Shown here piece after piece: positions 45,103 to 56,359 of a stretch of 64,000 nucleotides of DNA (the first letter of the stretch is position 1; every line of letters starts with the position of its first letter). The notes under the pieces were generated by a model that saw only the letters and a program-made list of their open reading frames with translations, made no database searches and was not told the origin of the DNA. The stretch comes from Blastomussa wellsi (taxonomy: Eukaryota > Cnidaria > Anthozoa > Scleractinia > Plerogyridae). The position numbers were made by a program, and so were the translations under genes. Location: assembly GCA_947652115.1 (NCBI GenBank), contig OX393561.1:35641557-35705556 (forward strand), written 5' to 3'.

Positions 45103-48100
45103 TCAGTGGAAGCTAAAAGTAAAATAAAAAATAAGCAAGTGTCAATTTTCACTGAAATTATATATAATTTGAATGATTTGTAGCACATTCTCGTTGCACA
45201 CAGTTAATATAATTCATTACAGTATAAAACAAAGTTTTTTTCTGTGCTTTATTAATCTCAGTTTTCTCATCTTTTAATCTTTTTTAATCTCGCTGGTTCG
45301 CACACGATTTTTTTATGCCTGGGATAGTTCGCAGCTCTCTAGAACCTCTAGTTTCATTGGATCTTAATAGCACGCAGAGTTATTGTTTTAGGGCTGGGGT
45401 CCATTGTTACTGCTGTTTGTTTATCATTTTTTTCATCCAATACTGTGGGACCTTGTAAAGAGCTGCGTACCGCTCCTTATGCCTGTGCTTGTGCTTATCG
45501 CACAAGACAGTTTGTTATGCCTTCCAACTCCAATAAGTTTTCCGATTAGAAGAGAACGTGTCACGTGTCGTGGGTCAAAATCTCTAAACAACGACGTGAA
45601 CTTTCTACTCGCACGTGATCACGTCGCGCGCCTTTGAAACGACGGCAAACTTGTATGCCAGCTGTCGTCAAGCAAATAATTTTTACGTGCATTGTTCTAT
45701 TTTGAGTTGGCAGGTTAAACAAAACACTTAATGACTGGCCCCGTGGGAAATACTGAGTTTTGTTTTTCCCTTAGGGCAGTGCACAAGTGCTTAGTGAACA
45801 ACCCTTTCAGCGACCATTTCCATTGTACATTTCCACATGTACATAAACTCCTCAGAAACCGAAACGACGTCCCCATATTCGATACCGCTATGCTAGATTT
45901 CACACGCTTGCTCGGTTTAAAAGAAAAAGGAAATTATTTTTATTACCTGTAACTTGAAAGGAAGATTCCTATTGATATGATAAGAGACGAAGTTGTAATT
46001 GCCACTGAAAATAAAAAATCGTAGCAGAGATAAATATTTTGTCAAAGAAATTAAGTACTTCAGTAAACAAAAAGAATATTTCCCTTTCAAAAACCGCTTT
46101 TGGAATCACATTTGCCGGAACCCTCTCTTTTTCGGCTACCTAGATGTTTTAATCCCCGTTTTTATTTTCATTTATACATTTTTTTTGCAATCCATTTTGT
46201 CATTTTAGTAACATTTCGTTTCATCGAAGATTTGTGTTAAAAACATATGGGTTGTCAAGGTTACAGGGATTTTTATGTGATGCTTGATGTTTTCCATGAA
46301 TTCATAATCAATTACATGCAATCAACACTGAATCAATAATGTGGTGGCAAATGTAGTCAACTGCAATGAAATGTATGTTAATGTCATTTGTATAATCCAT
46401 CGATTTTATGCGGTGATCAAGAAAGGATGATAGATTATTCTGTCTCAAATCTCTGTATATCCTATATGATTTGCTATTGTTTATGACTTGCATTATTGGT
46501 TTGTTCATCAGGCTTGGTGACGGAGGTGATGGTGAGGGGGGGGGGGGGGGGGGGGGAGGTACATAAACTCTATCTTACCAGCGTTTGAAGGGCAATACTT
46601 CACGCAGTCGTTTGACGTATCTGTGAGAGTCTCGTTCTTACACAGGCTGGAACCCTTTGGCTCACAAGTTCTCACGATGTTAATCGGTCCCGCGGCGAAG
46701 TCACACTTGCTTTCACATTCTCCTTCTTTAGCTTTCCAATCCGATAAGGAAACGGTAGCACCTACAAGACAGCATCATGAACATTCTTTCAATTCCAGAT
46801 AATTATAGGTGAAGAGTATTCCCTATGGTAACCAACCAAAATCCTAACAGACTTTCCGGCCGCCTTTCAGGTCGTTGTTTAGAGCAGAATAATGGATCTC
46901 GTTGAAATTGGAAAAAAGTCTCTCATTGGCTCTAAAGTCAGTGTTGACGAAAGGGAAAAATAGCGAAAGGGCGCGCTACATGAGCTGCGAAAAGCCACCG
47001 AGCTACGCGAAGCGCGGGCGCCCTGTACCCCTCTGCTCGTAACTCGCAGTTCTGTCGTTCGTGTAACGCGTCCTTTGGCTACGTTTTCGCTGGTCCACCA
47101 CCGCATTTCGAGTTGTTGAAAGTTTGACAGAAGTTTAGCTCAGCTTAGCCACCTATCACAGCAATAGTGAGGGGTCAATAGTTGATATTCACACACAATG
47201 CACATTCAATATTTATAACGAGGTCATACCAGAGGAGGTCGAAGTTGGTGTAGGATGAATACACCCTGGTTTTACTGGTGTTGCACTCACTCCCATTGTA
47301 ATATAGTTTATCGTTGTTCCTGCTACCTGTGTGGGCTGCACAGTTGCTATGGTGCGAAATTAAACAGCGGTGCTTTAGTATTAAAAGATAATTATCTTCA
47401 TGCAAAGAAACGGGTGGGAACAAGTTCAGGTAACGATCTGTGATCTATCTATACAGGTAAGGGTATGGGTTAAGGTTATTCCACAGAAATGGAACGCATA
47501 CTCAGATTTCTTTCAAGCTTTGGCCATCGATTGTTTGTGTTATAGGAACTTAAATTTTAAAATAAAAATAGGGGGTACCCTTGTTCGTTTAGGAGCGACA
47601 GTACCTCGTCTGCACGTAGTAATTCCTTATATATTATTACGATTTTACTCACGATTGGCTTGTAAAATACACGTTTTCGACTATTGTTTCTTATTCAACA
47701 CTAATAATAATGTTATTCTTTATTATTAGTCTCTAAAGAAAGAAAGTTATTACTCATTTAATGCGAAAAAAAGACAGCTCCCCAGTTTTCGTTTGAGAAA
47801 ATGACGCTTTACTTCTCTGCCGCCATTTTCAATGCATGCGCGCGCTGATCGCGCGTGGAATTATGCGCAGTAAGGATGCGCAAAGCAAAACTAGGGCACC
47901 ACCTAAAGAAGGGAGTGGGTTATTCTTGGTTTTCACGTGACGTCAAAAAATTTTAAAAACAAAATTCGCTGGGCCTGCTAAATTTTTATTGTCACCATGT
48001 TGGTGCCCATCAAGCTGGGCACCAACATGGCGTTTCCATATTGAGCTCTATAAATTTGCGAGAAATGCTAAGGCAAAGAATGGTGTAACGTACAGACCTG

Positions 48101-49695
48101 AGACTTGGAGATGTTGTTTATCTATTAATATTTTATAACATTTGAATTTATCAGCTTTTTCATTGCATGATTTCGAGTTTATTTTTTGATGGCGTGACAG
48201 TGAAAACCAGCTATTAAAGGGGTTGGAGGAAGAGGAAAGAGGATTTACGGTAACGTAGTTGCGAGCAGTCTGCAGTGCTCCGTACAAACAAACAAACAGG
48301 ACATACCAGTTGACAAGTCATCGATTCCGGACCCATCTATTCCAGATCCATCTACTCCAGATCCATCTACTCCAGATCCATCTATTCCAGATCCGACGTC
48401 CCCGGCGGCTAAAGGATTAGAAATTAGAGGAAGTGGAGGTGAAATAATTGTTAAGACATTTATTGACAGCATTTTCAATTACGTAGGGAGGGAGCAGTCA
48501 CTGTGGTAGAAACATTACAAATGCCATAGGCATACCGGCAATTTTTTACCAGGGGAGCAGTGAACCATTTGCCCAAAAAATTATCCCAAGTTGCCTTGCC
48601 CAAATTTTCTCATGCTACCCAAAAAAAATCTGATTTGCCAAAAATTTGGGGGGGGGGCTGCAGCCCCCTGCTCCCCCGGCCCGTACGTAAGCCTATGACA
48701 AATACCCTTATGACACCCATTCCAACGCTCTGTACAGTGCACAAAAATTGCTAGAAAAGCACTTCAAAGGAACATTTGCTGAGTAATGATAGCCACAATT
48801 AGGATTTAGATTGGTACAAATAATCGAGCTTATAAAGTCCGCATAAAATGCACCGAAGTTGTTTTCTCACACGAACCTCCATTTTATGTTCATTTTAAAG
48901 GAGTTACGTCACGATATTTTCAGTATTTTCTGCGACGAACCAAATTTTCCTTAAAACGTAGGGAACCTAAAACTAATGGTTTACTAACGAAGAAAAACAC
49001 CAAAAGAAGTGATACTAAACCAAAACGGTACAAGGATGGTTAAGGATGGGGAAGATTGGTTAGGATTACAAATGGCGATTTTGAAAACTTTAGGCTAAAT
49101 TTTAAAGTTCTTTTGTAAATAGCTATCTATGGAATTATTTCATGAGCTACTTCGCAGACCAGGGATTTTGAAAGTACACAAAAGAATTTTTACCATGAGT
49201 AAAACCGTACATAAATTGATGAAAACGCTCACTCTAAATAGCTAAAAACGTCCACGCTTCATGGAAGTGATTTGTTTATTCAATTGCTCTATTCATGAAA
49301 AAAATACAACGGCTAGAGGGTGAAAGTTATTCATCAATCAATATTTTTTTTCGTTTATTTTTGATCATTTTTCAGCAATCAACTTAATCAAAGAAATTCG
49401 CTTTTTTCCTCTAAATTTAGTTTAGCTGATTTTATATTTGAGTTAAGTCTATCCCCCCCTCAACCGGCCCTTAATTTGCATGGTTAACGCAATAAGCTCC
49501 TAAGGGGTCTAAAAATGCCTTCAAAAAGCCCATCTTTGAAGCTCAAATAGTTCTTCAAACAAAAAAGCTAGAGTATAGCAATTCATTGCAATTCATACTC
49601 GTCTTGCGAAAGATTTAACTAACAAATGAATAATACATACCTTCAACAAAAAGCAGGAAAACGGAGGCAATAGAAAAAACCAAGATCCGGTTCAT
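45103..49695 (-). CDS. TSP1-like cysteine-rich, putatively GPI-anchored surface protein, copy B
   Basis: Five coding exons on the minus strand: 49641-49695, 48307-48408, 46579-46761, 45947-46004 and 45103-45112. They total 408 nt (135 aa plus stop). Exon 1 is a signal peptide (MNRILVFSIASVFLLF). Exon 2 is a linker of five GSG(I/V)D pentapeptides, quite unlike the Ser/Thr linker of copy A. Exon 3 is the six-cysteine TSP1-like module (DWKAKEGECESKCDF, VRTCEPKGSSLC, DCVKYC), 183 nt exactly as in copy A. Exon 4 is the hydrophobic helix (VAITTSSLIISIGIFLSSY), 58 nt in both copies. The last exon adds SFH and a stop at the position matching copy A. Equal exon lengths, phases and stop positions in the two copies are the main support. 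Ligand and role are unknown; TSP1 modules usually mediate extracellular binding. Confidence 0.65.
45322..45460 (+). repeat. Interspersed repeat shared with 33505-33640
   Basis: Second copy of the repeat that begins GATAGTTCGCAGCTCTCTAG, located between the terminal and membrane exons of copy B. Confidence 0.6.
48889..49120 (-). repeat. GGAGCTACGTCACG MITE family copy
   Basis: TTTTAAAGGAGTTACGTCAC, CCTAAAACTAATGGTTTAC and GTGATACTAAACCAAAACGG place it in the family, opposite in orientation to the 62.6-kb copy. In intron 1 of TSP1-like copy B. Confidence 0.6.
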
Positions 49696-50024
49696 GTTGC
49701 TTTATTCCTTGGATAACAAGTCTGGATGGAGATATGTTTTTTAAATCAGTATAAATTCATTCAGTTACTGTAGAATATGAATATATTATACGTACCAGGT
49801 CTTTATTGTCTTATAGAACACTTGTTTTTTGAAATTGGTTATGCCTTTTTGTCGATTTTTTCTTAAATTTGAAAATGTCGTGAATATTTTCCCATCTTTG
49901 GAATCATTGCAGCAACATTTTTTTTAACTCCAGAACGTAACTTTGTAATTTTGCGGCTTCGCCGCTCACTCACAAAACCGAAAACAAAACCTACTGAACC
50001 CTCTGACACCAAGGGTAACTCTAA

Positions 50025-50274
50025 GGCAGTGTTCACACTTGGTGCCAGCATAGTTAATGGCGCCAGGGTACGGTGCCCGAATACGATTCTAAGCTGGGCA
50101 CCAATGATTTTTTGTAAAATTTGTATTTGTTCACACACAAACTAGCACTTATTACAGAAAAAAGGTACCGAGACCTTGTACTCGGGCACTCGACAGTTTC
50201 AGTGTCTGAACACAGCCCACTTTTTTACCTGGTGCCAAGGTACCAGTGCTCGGGCACCAAGTGTGAACACTACC
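50025..50274. repeat. MITE with Harbinger-like ends and TAA target duplication
   Basis: GGCAGTGTTCACACTTGGTG at the left and CACCAAGTGTGAACACTACC at the right, flanked by TAA on both sides (50022-50024 and 50275-50277). 250 bp and non-coding. The 3-bp duplication and GGC/GCC-type ends fit PIF/Harbinger. Confidence 0.65.
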
Positions 50275-50519
50275 TAAATTGTCGGCCGTCCTCTGCAAAA
50301 CACAACGTGAAATGGCCAAATTCTGAGTACTTCACGATACTTCGGAGAACGGGAGCCACGACGGCTAAATTTGACCACATATTATAAAAGCGAAAGCGAC
50401 AGATGCACGCGACATCAAGGCAATATTGTGAAATTCGTCCCTAAACTTTTAATTCTGATAAATTCATTTTGAGCAGTCCTGGCCGTCGCCGTCGACCGGT
50501 ATTGCTTAAGGTCCCTAAT

Positions 50520-50725
50520 GAAGATAAAGGAGATGGGGCCTACGGTTTTTGGTCCTTATCCAACAATTCTACGAGCATCTCGCAGCATCTCATTTGCAGA
50601 TGTCTTTGCAAAGGCAGCTAGCATTTTCACGTATGTTGGACCGGTCTGAGGCTCGCACCCGGGACCTCCCGGCCGCACAGTAGTCCGACGATCTATCAAC
50701 TAAGCTAACCGCCTAGCTAACCGGT
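50520..50725 (-). repeat. tRNA-headed SINE-like repeat, family 3
   Basis: The minus strand begins GCGGTTAGCTTAGTTGATAG, has GGGTGCGAGCCTCAGACCGG, and ends with GCAAAGACATCTGCAAATGA, matching the copy at 18170-18370. Confidence 0.6.
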
Positions 50726-51909
50726 CAGAATAACAAAGAGATCAATTTCAGCCGCGCGTTTTTCAGTTTTACCGCGTAGCATGAAAACTTTGCGGGATTT
50801 TTTGGGTAGAAATCTGCAAAAATAAAAACTCGCAGTCGAAAACCTCTGCTCTCTATCGCGTTACTATTTCGATGTCGCACGATAACGAAGCCTACGCTTA
50901 GATAAATATAGTGTTTATCGCAATTAAAGCTCACGCAATTAAATTTCAGTCATCTCGAACCGCAAAAATTTGTTCCTGCAAAACACAAAATATCGCCATT
51001 CCGAAAAATCAAAAACTTACTGCCGCCGCTTTTTTGTTTGTAACACTACTATGACCACTGTGTGACTTCATTATTGCAAATATGGTATATATTTGTTGTA
51101 CACAATAACAAAAGGTTGCTATGCTCGACAAAACAATTATCATTTCACGATAAAGTTTTCTGTTATCACCATAATTATTGTTTTATCGCGAAACAGAGTT
51201 AAATCCAGTTTTAAACAATATGACGGAAAATGAAATTCCACGACTTTTCCTGAACATTACCTTTCCCATATCCTGAATTTGCCATTGTTTTGAAAAGTTT
51301 CATAAGTTTCTTTGTGTCTACGTTTTCAGTTCCCATCGTTCGCAGAAACAAAAGCTACCTAACATATTTTGTACAATCAATACCATGGTCCATGATTTTT
51401 CATGGCCAACACTTGAATTTAATGGCTTTCCAGGAATGGAAAATGTACTTTTAAAATTCCATGACCTTCTGTGTTTTCCCTGACGCGTACAAGCACTGTG
51501 TCGTCAGCCGCGCAACAATGACGCGTAACAACCAATCATGATGGCGAATAGTGCAGTCTGTTTTGACGACACTTATCCACTGGATTATAATTTTTTAGGC
51601 GGATGTCTTCGTCCACCCAGAACAACTGGGTCCCGAATCAGGGTATGTCTGGCTGAAGCTATGTCTGAGAATCGAATAAGTCACAAAAACCGTTTGTGGA
51701 TGTGACGGCGGTTTTAGGCAATCATGTGTATTGGAGTGATCCCCGGAACATTTGATGTTGTTGACAGTTACGTATATATTAGCTAGCTTTCTACACAAAC
51801 TGTTTATAGGACGATTTGGTAACTTAAAAATACAAAATGATATAAAGAAAATTCCATCAATGATCATCAATAACATACTTGTCAAATAGCCTTTCGAAAA
51901 AACCTTTTA

Positions 51910-52075
51910 AAATAGCCTATTTCCGAGTTGCGTTTTTCTTTGGCATAAACTGAGCGAGTCGTCGTGCGAGATATTAAACATTCGGATGGAGATGTGCTTC
52001 CTTGAAATCTCACTTTCTTGCACGAGATCTCGTCTTGAAACAGAGGCAAGAGGCATCTTGAAATTGGCCTGTTGA
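51910..52075. repeat. Inverted-repeat element related to 33734-33920
   Basis: Starts AGCCTATTTCCGAGTTGCGT and ends GGCATCTTGAAATTGGCCTG, with GAAACAGAGGCAAGAG in common with the 33.9-kb copy. Confidence 0.5.
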
Positions 52076-52104
52076 AATATACCTTCTTGGCTCATTTTCG
52101 TTTT

Positions 52105-52260
52105 GTGCGACCGGTTAGCTAAGTTGGTAGAGCGCCGACTATACAATGCGGAAGGTCTCGGGTTCGATTCCCAGACCGGACCAACACTCAGGAACTTCAA
52201 ATAGCTGAGGAGAACGTAGATGCCTTTATAGACTTCTCGGCTGATTACGATAAACCTTAG
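52105..52260 (+). repeat. tRNA-headed SINE-like repeat, family 3, diverged
   Basis: GACCGGTTAGCTAAGTTGGT (A-box), GGTCTCGGGTTCGATTCCCA (B-box) and ACCAACACTCAGGAAC. It lies in plus orientation directly after an inverted-repeat element at 51910-52075. Confidence 0.55.
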
Positions 52261-53737
52261 GCCTCGCATCCAGTATCTCCAATGTTACAGTCAGCTGCGG
52301 ACGTTAAAGAATCCACACACATTTCCTACATATTCAGATACTTACTTTTGCTCTTTCATCAACTTCGAAGGAAAACTCGTTTCTACCATAATTTTCTGGA
52401 TTTATTGCGTAACAACCGGAAAGTTCCGTTTGAAAATCAAATGGTTTGCAGCATACTATTTGAAATCATTTGCAAATTATTGGCCTCTACTGGTTTGGAA
52501 AATAAACTTTTTGTGCTCTTTTCTAAGTGGATTTGGAAAAGTTTTGAACCTTCTTCGGGAAAGCTAAGATTAGTTTTGAAAAGTTTATGCACGAAATTTC
52601 TACCTGGTTGGTTTGAGTAAATGATAACCACTTTTCGGCTGTAGTGTATTAAAAATCTATACAACAAAAACACAAACTAAATAAGACTATATTATACTTA
52701 CAAAACTTGCGAGTAACTTCGTTTTCAAATGATGAAGTAAAACTGTCGAGCTCTTTGCCTTGCACGTGCAGTGCGTTAATCGTGCGGTAAATAATCTTGA
52801 ACTAGCGTTGCTCAAGCTTTTAACGATTTACATCATTGTTTTGTATCATAGACAAGCGAACTCAAAAAAGCTCCGTATTGTTTTAAAAGAAAAGGACCGG
52901 TCTTGACGCGGTAGCTCGTCATTGACCGCACACAATACAGCAGATTAAAAACGAAATTATAGAAATGTTTTCCCTTGGGTTGTAAATGCTGTTATGGCAA
53001 CTTTTATGCAGCTTACAGCCCGCGAACTCTACAATAATGTTCTGGTTAATTTTCTTGGATGTCAAAAACACGCAAGTATATACAGGTGCCGCTTTTCAGG
53101 CAGCCTTCTCTTGTCGATTTTTGAGATAAAAAGACAGCGCGTGGACGTGGTACTGAAGACCAAAAAACCTGGCAATGCAAAACAATTCAAAGAATGGTAA
53201 GGCGTGCTTAATTAGCTTACAGGGTACAATTCCCTAGTGGTACACGTGGAGAGCGTTACCTGGATACTGTGACGAAACGACAACGACAACAACCTGTTGC
53301 TAAGAATGGCTCCAAAATAGATAAAAACACTTAAAGACCTAATTCGTCTTAGAGGGATTAGTCACCTATGCCGCACTTTCACGTCATTTGGCAAAGGCAT
53401 TTTCCCTCTCCATTAAATTCTGATTTGTAGAACTGGCATTAAACTTCACGCTTTAGTGAATTGAGCGTGTGGACTCATAAAACCTTCATCTGTGTTAGCA
53501 CGCTTATCAGTTCGTTCAACAATTTGACGTTTTAACCTCGCGTAGCGATAATTGCACTTCTTTATGTCTTCTCGGGAATTTAAATTGTCGCAATAGGCCA
53601 TTCGAAAATGATTTTGATTTGCATAAAAAATGGACGTCCAAGTGATCATGAGTAACGCTTAATTGCAGGAATGGCTCCGGTCTCGGAATGCACTGGGAAC
53701 GAGTTTGGTTAGCTAAATTAGACTACAAAATCACCCT

Positions 53738-53895
53738 GGTTAACCTATTATAACACTGCGGTTAGCCTACTAAGCAATCCGGTTAGCCTACTGAGCACTG
53801 CGGTTAGCCTATTAAGCAATCCGGTTAGCCTACTTTTGCATTCCGGTTAGCCTACTAAGCACTGCGGTTATGCGGTTAGCTCTCTTAGGCTGAAT
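53738..53895 (+). repeat. 21-22-bp tandem repeat, about six units
   Basis: Units begin GGTTAGCCTACTAAGCA and alternate between ATCC and CTGC endings (CAATCC / CACTGC), suggesting a 42-bp dimer as the duplicated unit. One degenerate unit at each end. Confidence 0.8.
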
Positions 53896-54037
53896 TTTAA
53901 AATATCAAAATTGGACTGAGTGGAGTGATTAACGAGTGATTAACAAAATCGGACGACCGCGAAGCGGGAGTCCGATTTGTTAAACACGAGTATGATTACA
54001 GATAGAATTGGACGACACGATGTCCTCTTTCCAATTA

Positions 54038-54348
54038 ATCATAACCATTACAACTTCCGAAAAACAAAAAGTTTTACTTGAAAAAAAGCTTTTAATAGCA
54101 ATTCTTAAAATATGAATACATTAAAACATTATCTAAAGTTACACTATCTAAAGTTACAAATTCTGCCATTTTGGAAAAGCCCTTGGTGATTGATTGATTT
54201 AGCTGACAGGAATTAAAATGATTGGCTTATGTAACTGTCCGATTACAGCCAACTGTGCGATTACAACTTTGCAGATTAATTAATGCAAAATACAGCAGTT
54301 TATGCAACAATCAGTTGTGAGGAAATTGTAATGGTTATGATTAACTGG
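54038..54348. repeat. Inverted-repeat element
   Basis: TTAATCATAACCATTACAA near the left end pairs with TTGTAATGGTTATGATTAA at the right. Directly left of it (53938-54000) is a smaller palindrome ATCGGACGACCGCG / CGGGAGTCCGAT. Confidence 0.65.
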
Positions 54349-54429
54349 GCAACTAAACAGCCCGTTCTAGGTTTCTATCGACTTTTATAGCTGAATTGGG
54401 GCTTCGTCCTTCCCAACTTTCAGCCGAGA

Positions 54430-54863
54430 GAAACCTCAAAATCGGCGGGAGACGACTAGGCGACCGATTCTGAGAACACCTTCGTGACGTAGAGAAAGAC
54501 GACAAAAATGCATCTAAACCGGTCGCGAGACAATTTAATCTCCCCAATCATTCTAAGCAACATATGGCAGTCTGCGGCCTTTCCCTTCATCAAGGAAGCA
54601 CGGAAAGCCGCAAAACTCTAGAACAAAAATTTACTTTTCAAATCGGCACTTTTACTCCTCACGGTATCAACGAGCGCTTTTCATTCAACTAATTTATTCC
54701 GTTGTTTTCACGTTACCAGGCACCAACCAATAGCGAAGCTCCATCTTTCTGTATATAAACCTTACGCAACCACAATTCCTCGATTCGCTCCGAAGAAGGG
54801 CCAACGCTCGAATCGTCAGCTCTCGAATCTCTTTACGGTGGCCAATTCACATTATCAACCCAG
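54430..54863 (+). mobile_element. PLE 3' end, interrupted by a LINE
   Basis: It starts at GGAGACGACTAGGCGACC (the GRRLGDRF part of the GIY-YIG domain) and continues through LRDVEKDDKNASKPVARQFN, HMAVCGLSLHQGS and KFTFQIGTFTPHG to a stop near 54692. A non-coding 3' region follows, with a degenerate hammerhead-like motif (CCGAAGA ... GAATCGTC) and ends TTATCAACCCAG. The element resumes after the LINE at 57785 with AACCCAGTTGATAAAACCC. The reading frame is locally disturbed at its start. Confidence 0.75.
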
Positions 54864-55058
54864 TTTTTTTTTTGTATTTTATTGATTTTTCTATAATAAT
54901 ATAATACTTAACACCCACCATAAAGCTACGAACAGAACAAAAACAATAATAATACTAATGATAATAGTAACTAACATAAACAGGATGTTATAACAATTAG
55001 TAACAACAAATTATAAATTTCTTGCGCAAATCGATACTAGCACTTAAACCGTTGTCTC

Positions 55059-56168
55059 TCAGTATACCTGCCCCATTTTATCATTTAAACTTGCAATTCT
55101 GCTTTCAATATCATAAACTGAATCGATTTTTAATAAAAGAACAGAGAAGGACGGATTTAAAACATTATTTCTACAATAATAAATATATTGTTTGGCAATA
55201 ATAATAATATGATTCAATAACAAAAAATCGTCCTTCCTTTTCCATAAACCAAATAATATGTCTAAAGCGCAGAGTGAATCAATTTGGATATTTATACCTC
55301 TACACCAGCGAATCAAATCATTCCAATACGTTGAGATGATAGGACAAGAAACAAAGAGATGTTCAAGGGATTCGTCCACAGTTCCACAAAAAGAACATTC
55401 TGAGGAGTCCACCTTGCCCATTTTCTTTAAAAGGATATTTGTAGTTAAAAATCTATGGAGAATTTTATATTGAAATTCTCGCGACTTTGTATCCAAAGCA
55501 ACGTTAAAGGGCAAGCGGTAAATTTCTTTCCACTCTAGAGAATATTCACTAGACAAATCTGTGTATCTTTGTTGGGCTGTTGGTATTGTTGAGACTTTAG
55601 ATTTAAGATCCGCATAGACACCCTTAGAAAGAACTTTACATATTGGAGTTCGAATATCAAGCAATCTCAAGTAAATTTCGTCTTGAAGGACAAAGTCTGA
55701 TTTATCTTCAATGCTTTTTGTTTTAAGAATCTCTCGCCATTTACAAGGAATCGCATCTATTATAGCAATAATTCCAAAAACATCCAGAGGAGAAAGATCA
55801 AATTCATTCAAATTACCGGTAATAATAAATCGATTTTCTTCTGATATTAAATCACCAATTCTAATTATTCCTTTACTAACCAGATATTTATTGTAAACGG
55901 ACTTGCCGCGGATACAAATAAACTTATTGTTCCATATAACTGTTCCAGATATATCCTCATGCGAAGGACTGTCATACCTTTGTTTAGCTCCCGAGCACTC
56001 TACAAAACATTCGAAACACTCTTTATAGTACGTAGGAAGAGTGATTGGAAGTTTTTTCAGGTCAAAATCACAGCAAAGAATGAACTTGCCCCCAATCGGC
56101 TTGAGATAGTGCAATAAAAACGTTTTCCAAGCACTTAAGTGATCATTGGCAAATTTTTTACAGCACAT
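55059..56168 (-). pseudogene. LINE ORF2 C-terminal fragment (zf-RVT)
   Basis: A 369-codon open stretch within the LINE. It includes SREFQYKILHRFLTTNILL and the CxxC...HxxxxC knuckle (SECSFCG, ESLEHLFVSC) typical of the region after the reverse transcriptase. It ends YDIESRIASLNDKMGQVY. It belongs to the same element as the frames at 56360 and 56773 but is separated from them by frame breaks. Confidence 0.8.
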
Positions 56169-56359
56169 TATTCTTTGTGTTTTAATAATTGATTCTAAGT
56201 GAGGGGCTTTAAGACCACCATATTCAACGTTGTTAATAAGGGAGGATCATTTCACTTTGTCTTTGCCTTTCCATATGAAATCATATATAATGCTATTGGC
56301 TTCTTTGATCACTTCTTTGTCTAAACTAATTAAGCCAGCACGATACATAATTATTGGAA

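Larger units (their letters stand above)
44280..45130. repeat. Duplicated 3'-flank segment of copy B
   Basis: Partner of 29310-31000, colinear and diverged, interrupted by a PLE end at 44309-44480. It indicates that the gene pair arose by duplication of a block that includes downstream sequence. Confidence 0.65.
49700..54430. other. Repeat-rich intergenic DNA upstream of TSP1-like copy B
   Basis: Contains the MITE at 50025, SINE-like copies at 50520 and 52105, inverted repeats at 51910 and 54038 and the tandem repeat at 53738. Plus-strand frames at 52282-52620 and 52994-53200 are open but unsupported. Confidence 0.4.

Noticed and set aside
52282..52620. 112-codon plus-strand frame
   Set aside because: No recognisable motif; it overlaps SINE flank and has an equally long antisense frame.
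52994..53200. 68-codon plus-strand frame ending at a GTAAGG donor-like site
   Set aside because: Could be a first exon, but no downstream exon can be matched and no family is recognised.
53738..53895. CRISPR-like repeat array
   Set aside because: Contiguous tandem repeat without spacers in a eukaryotic genome.
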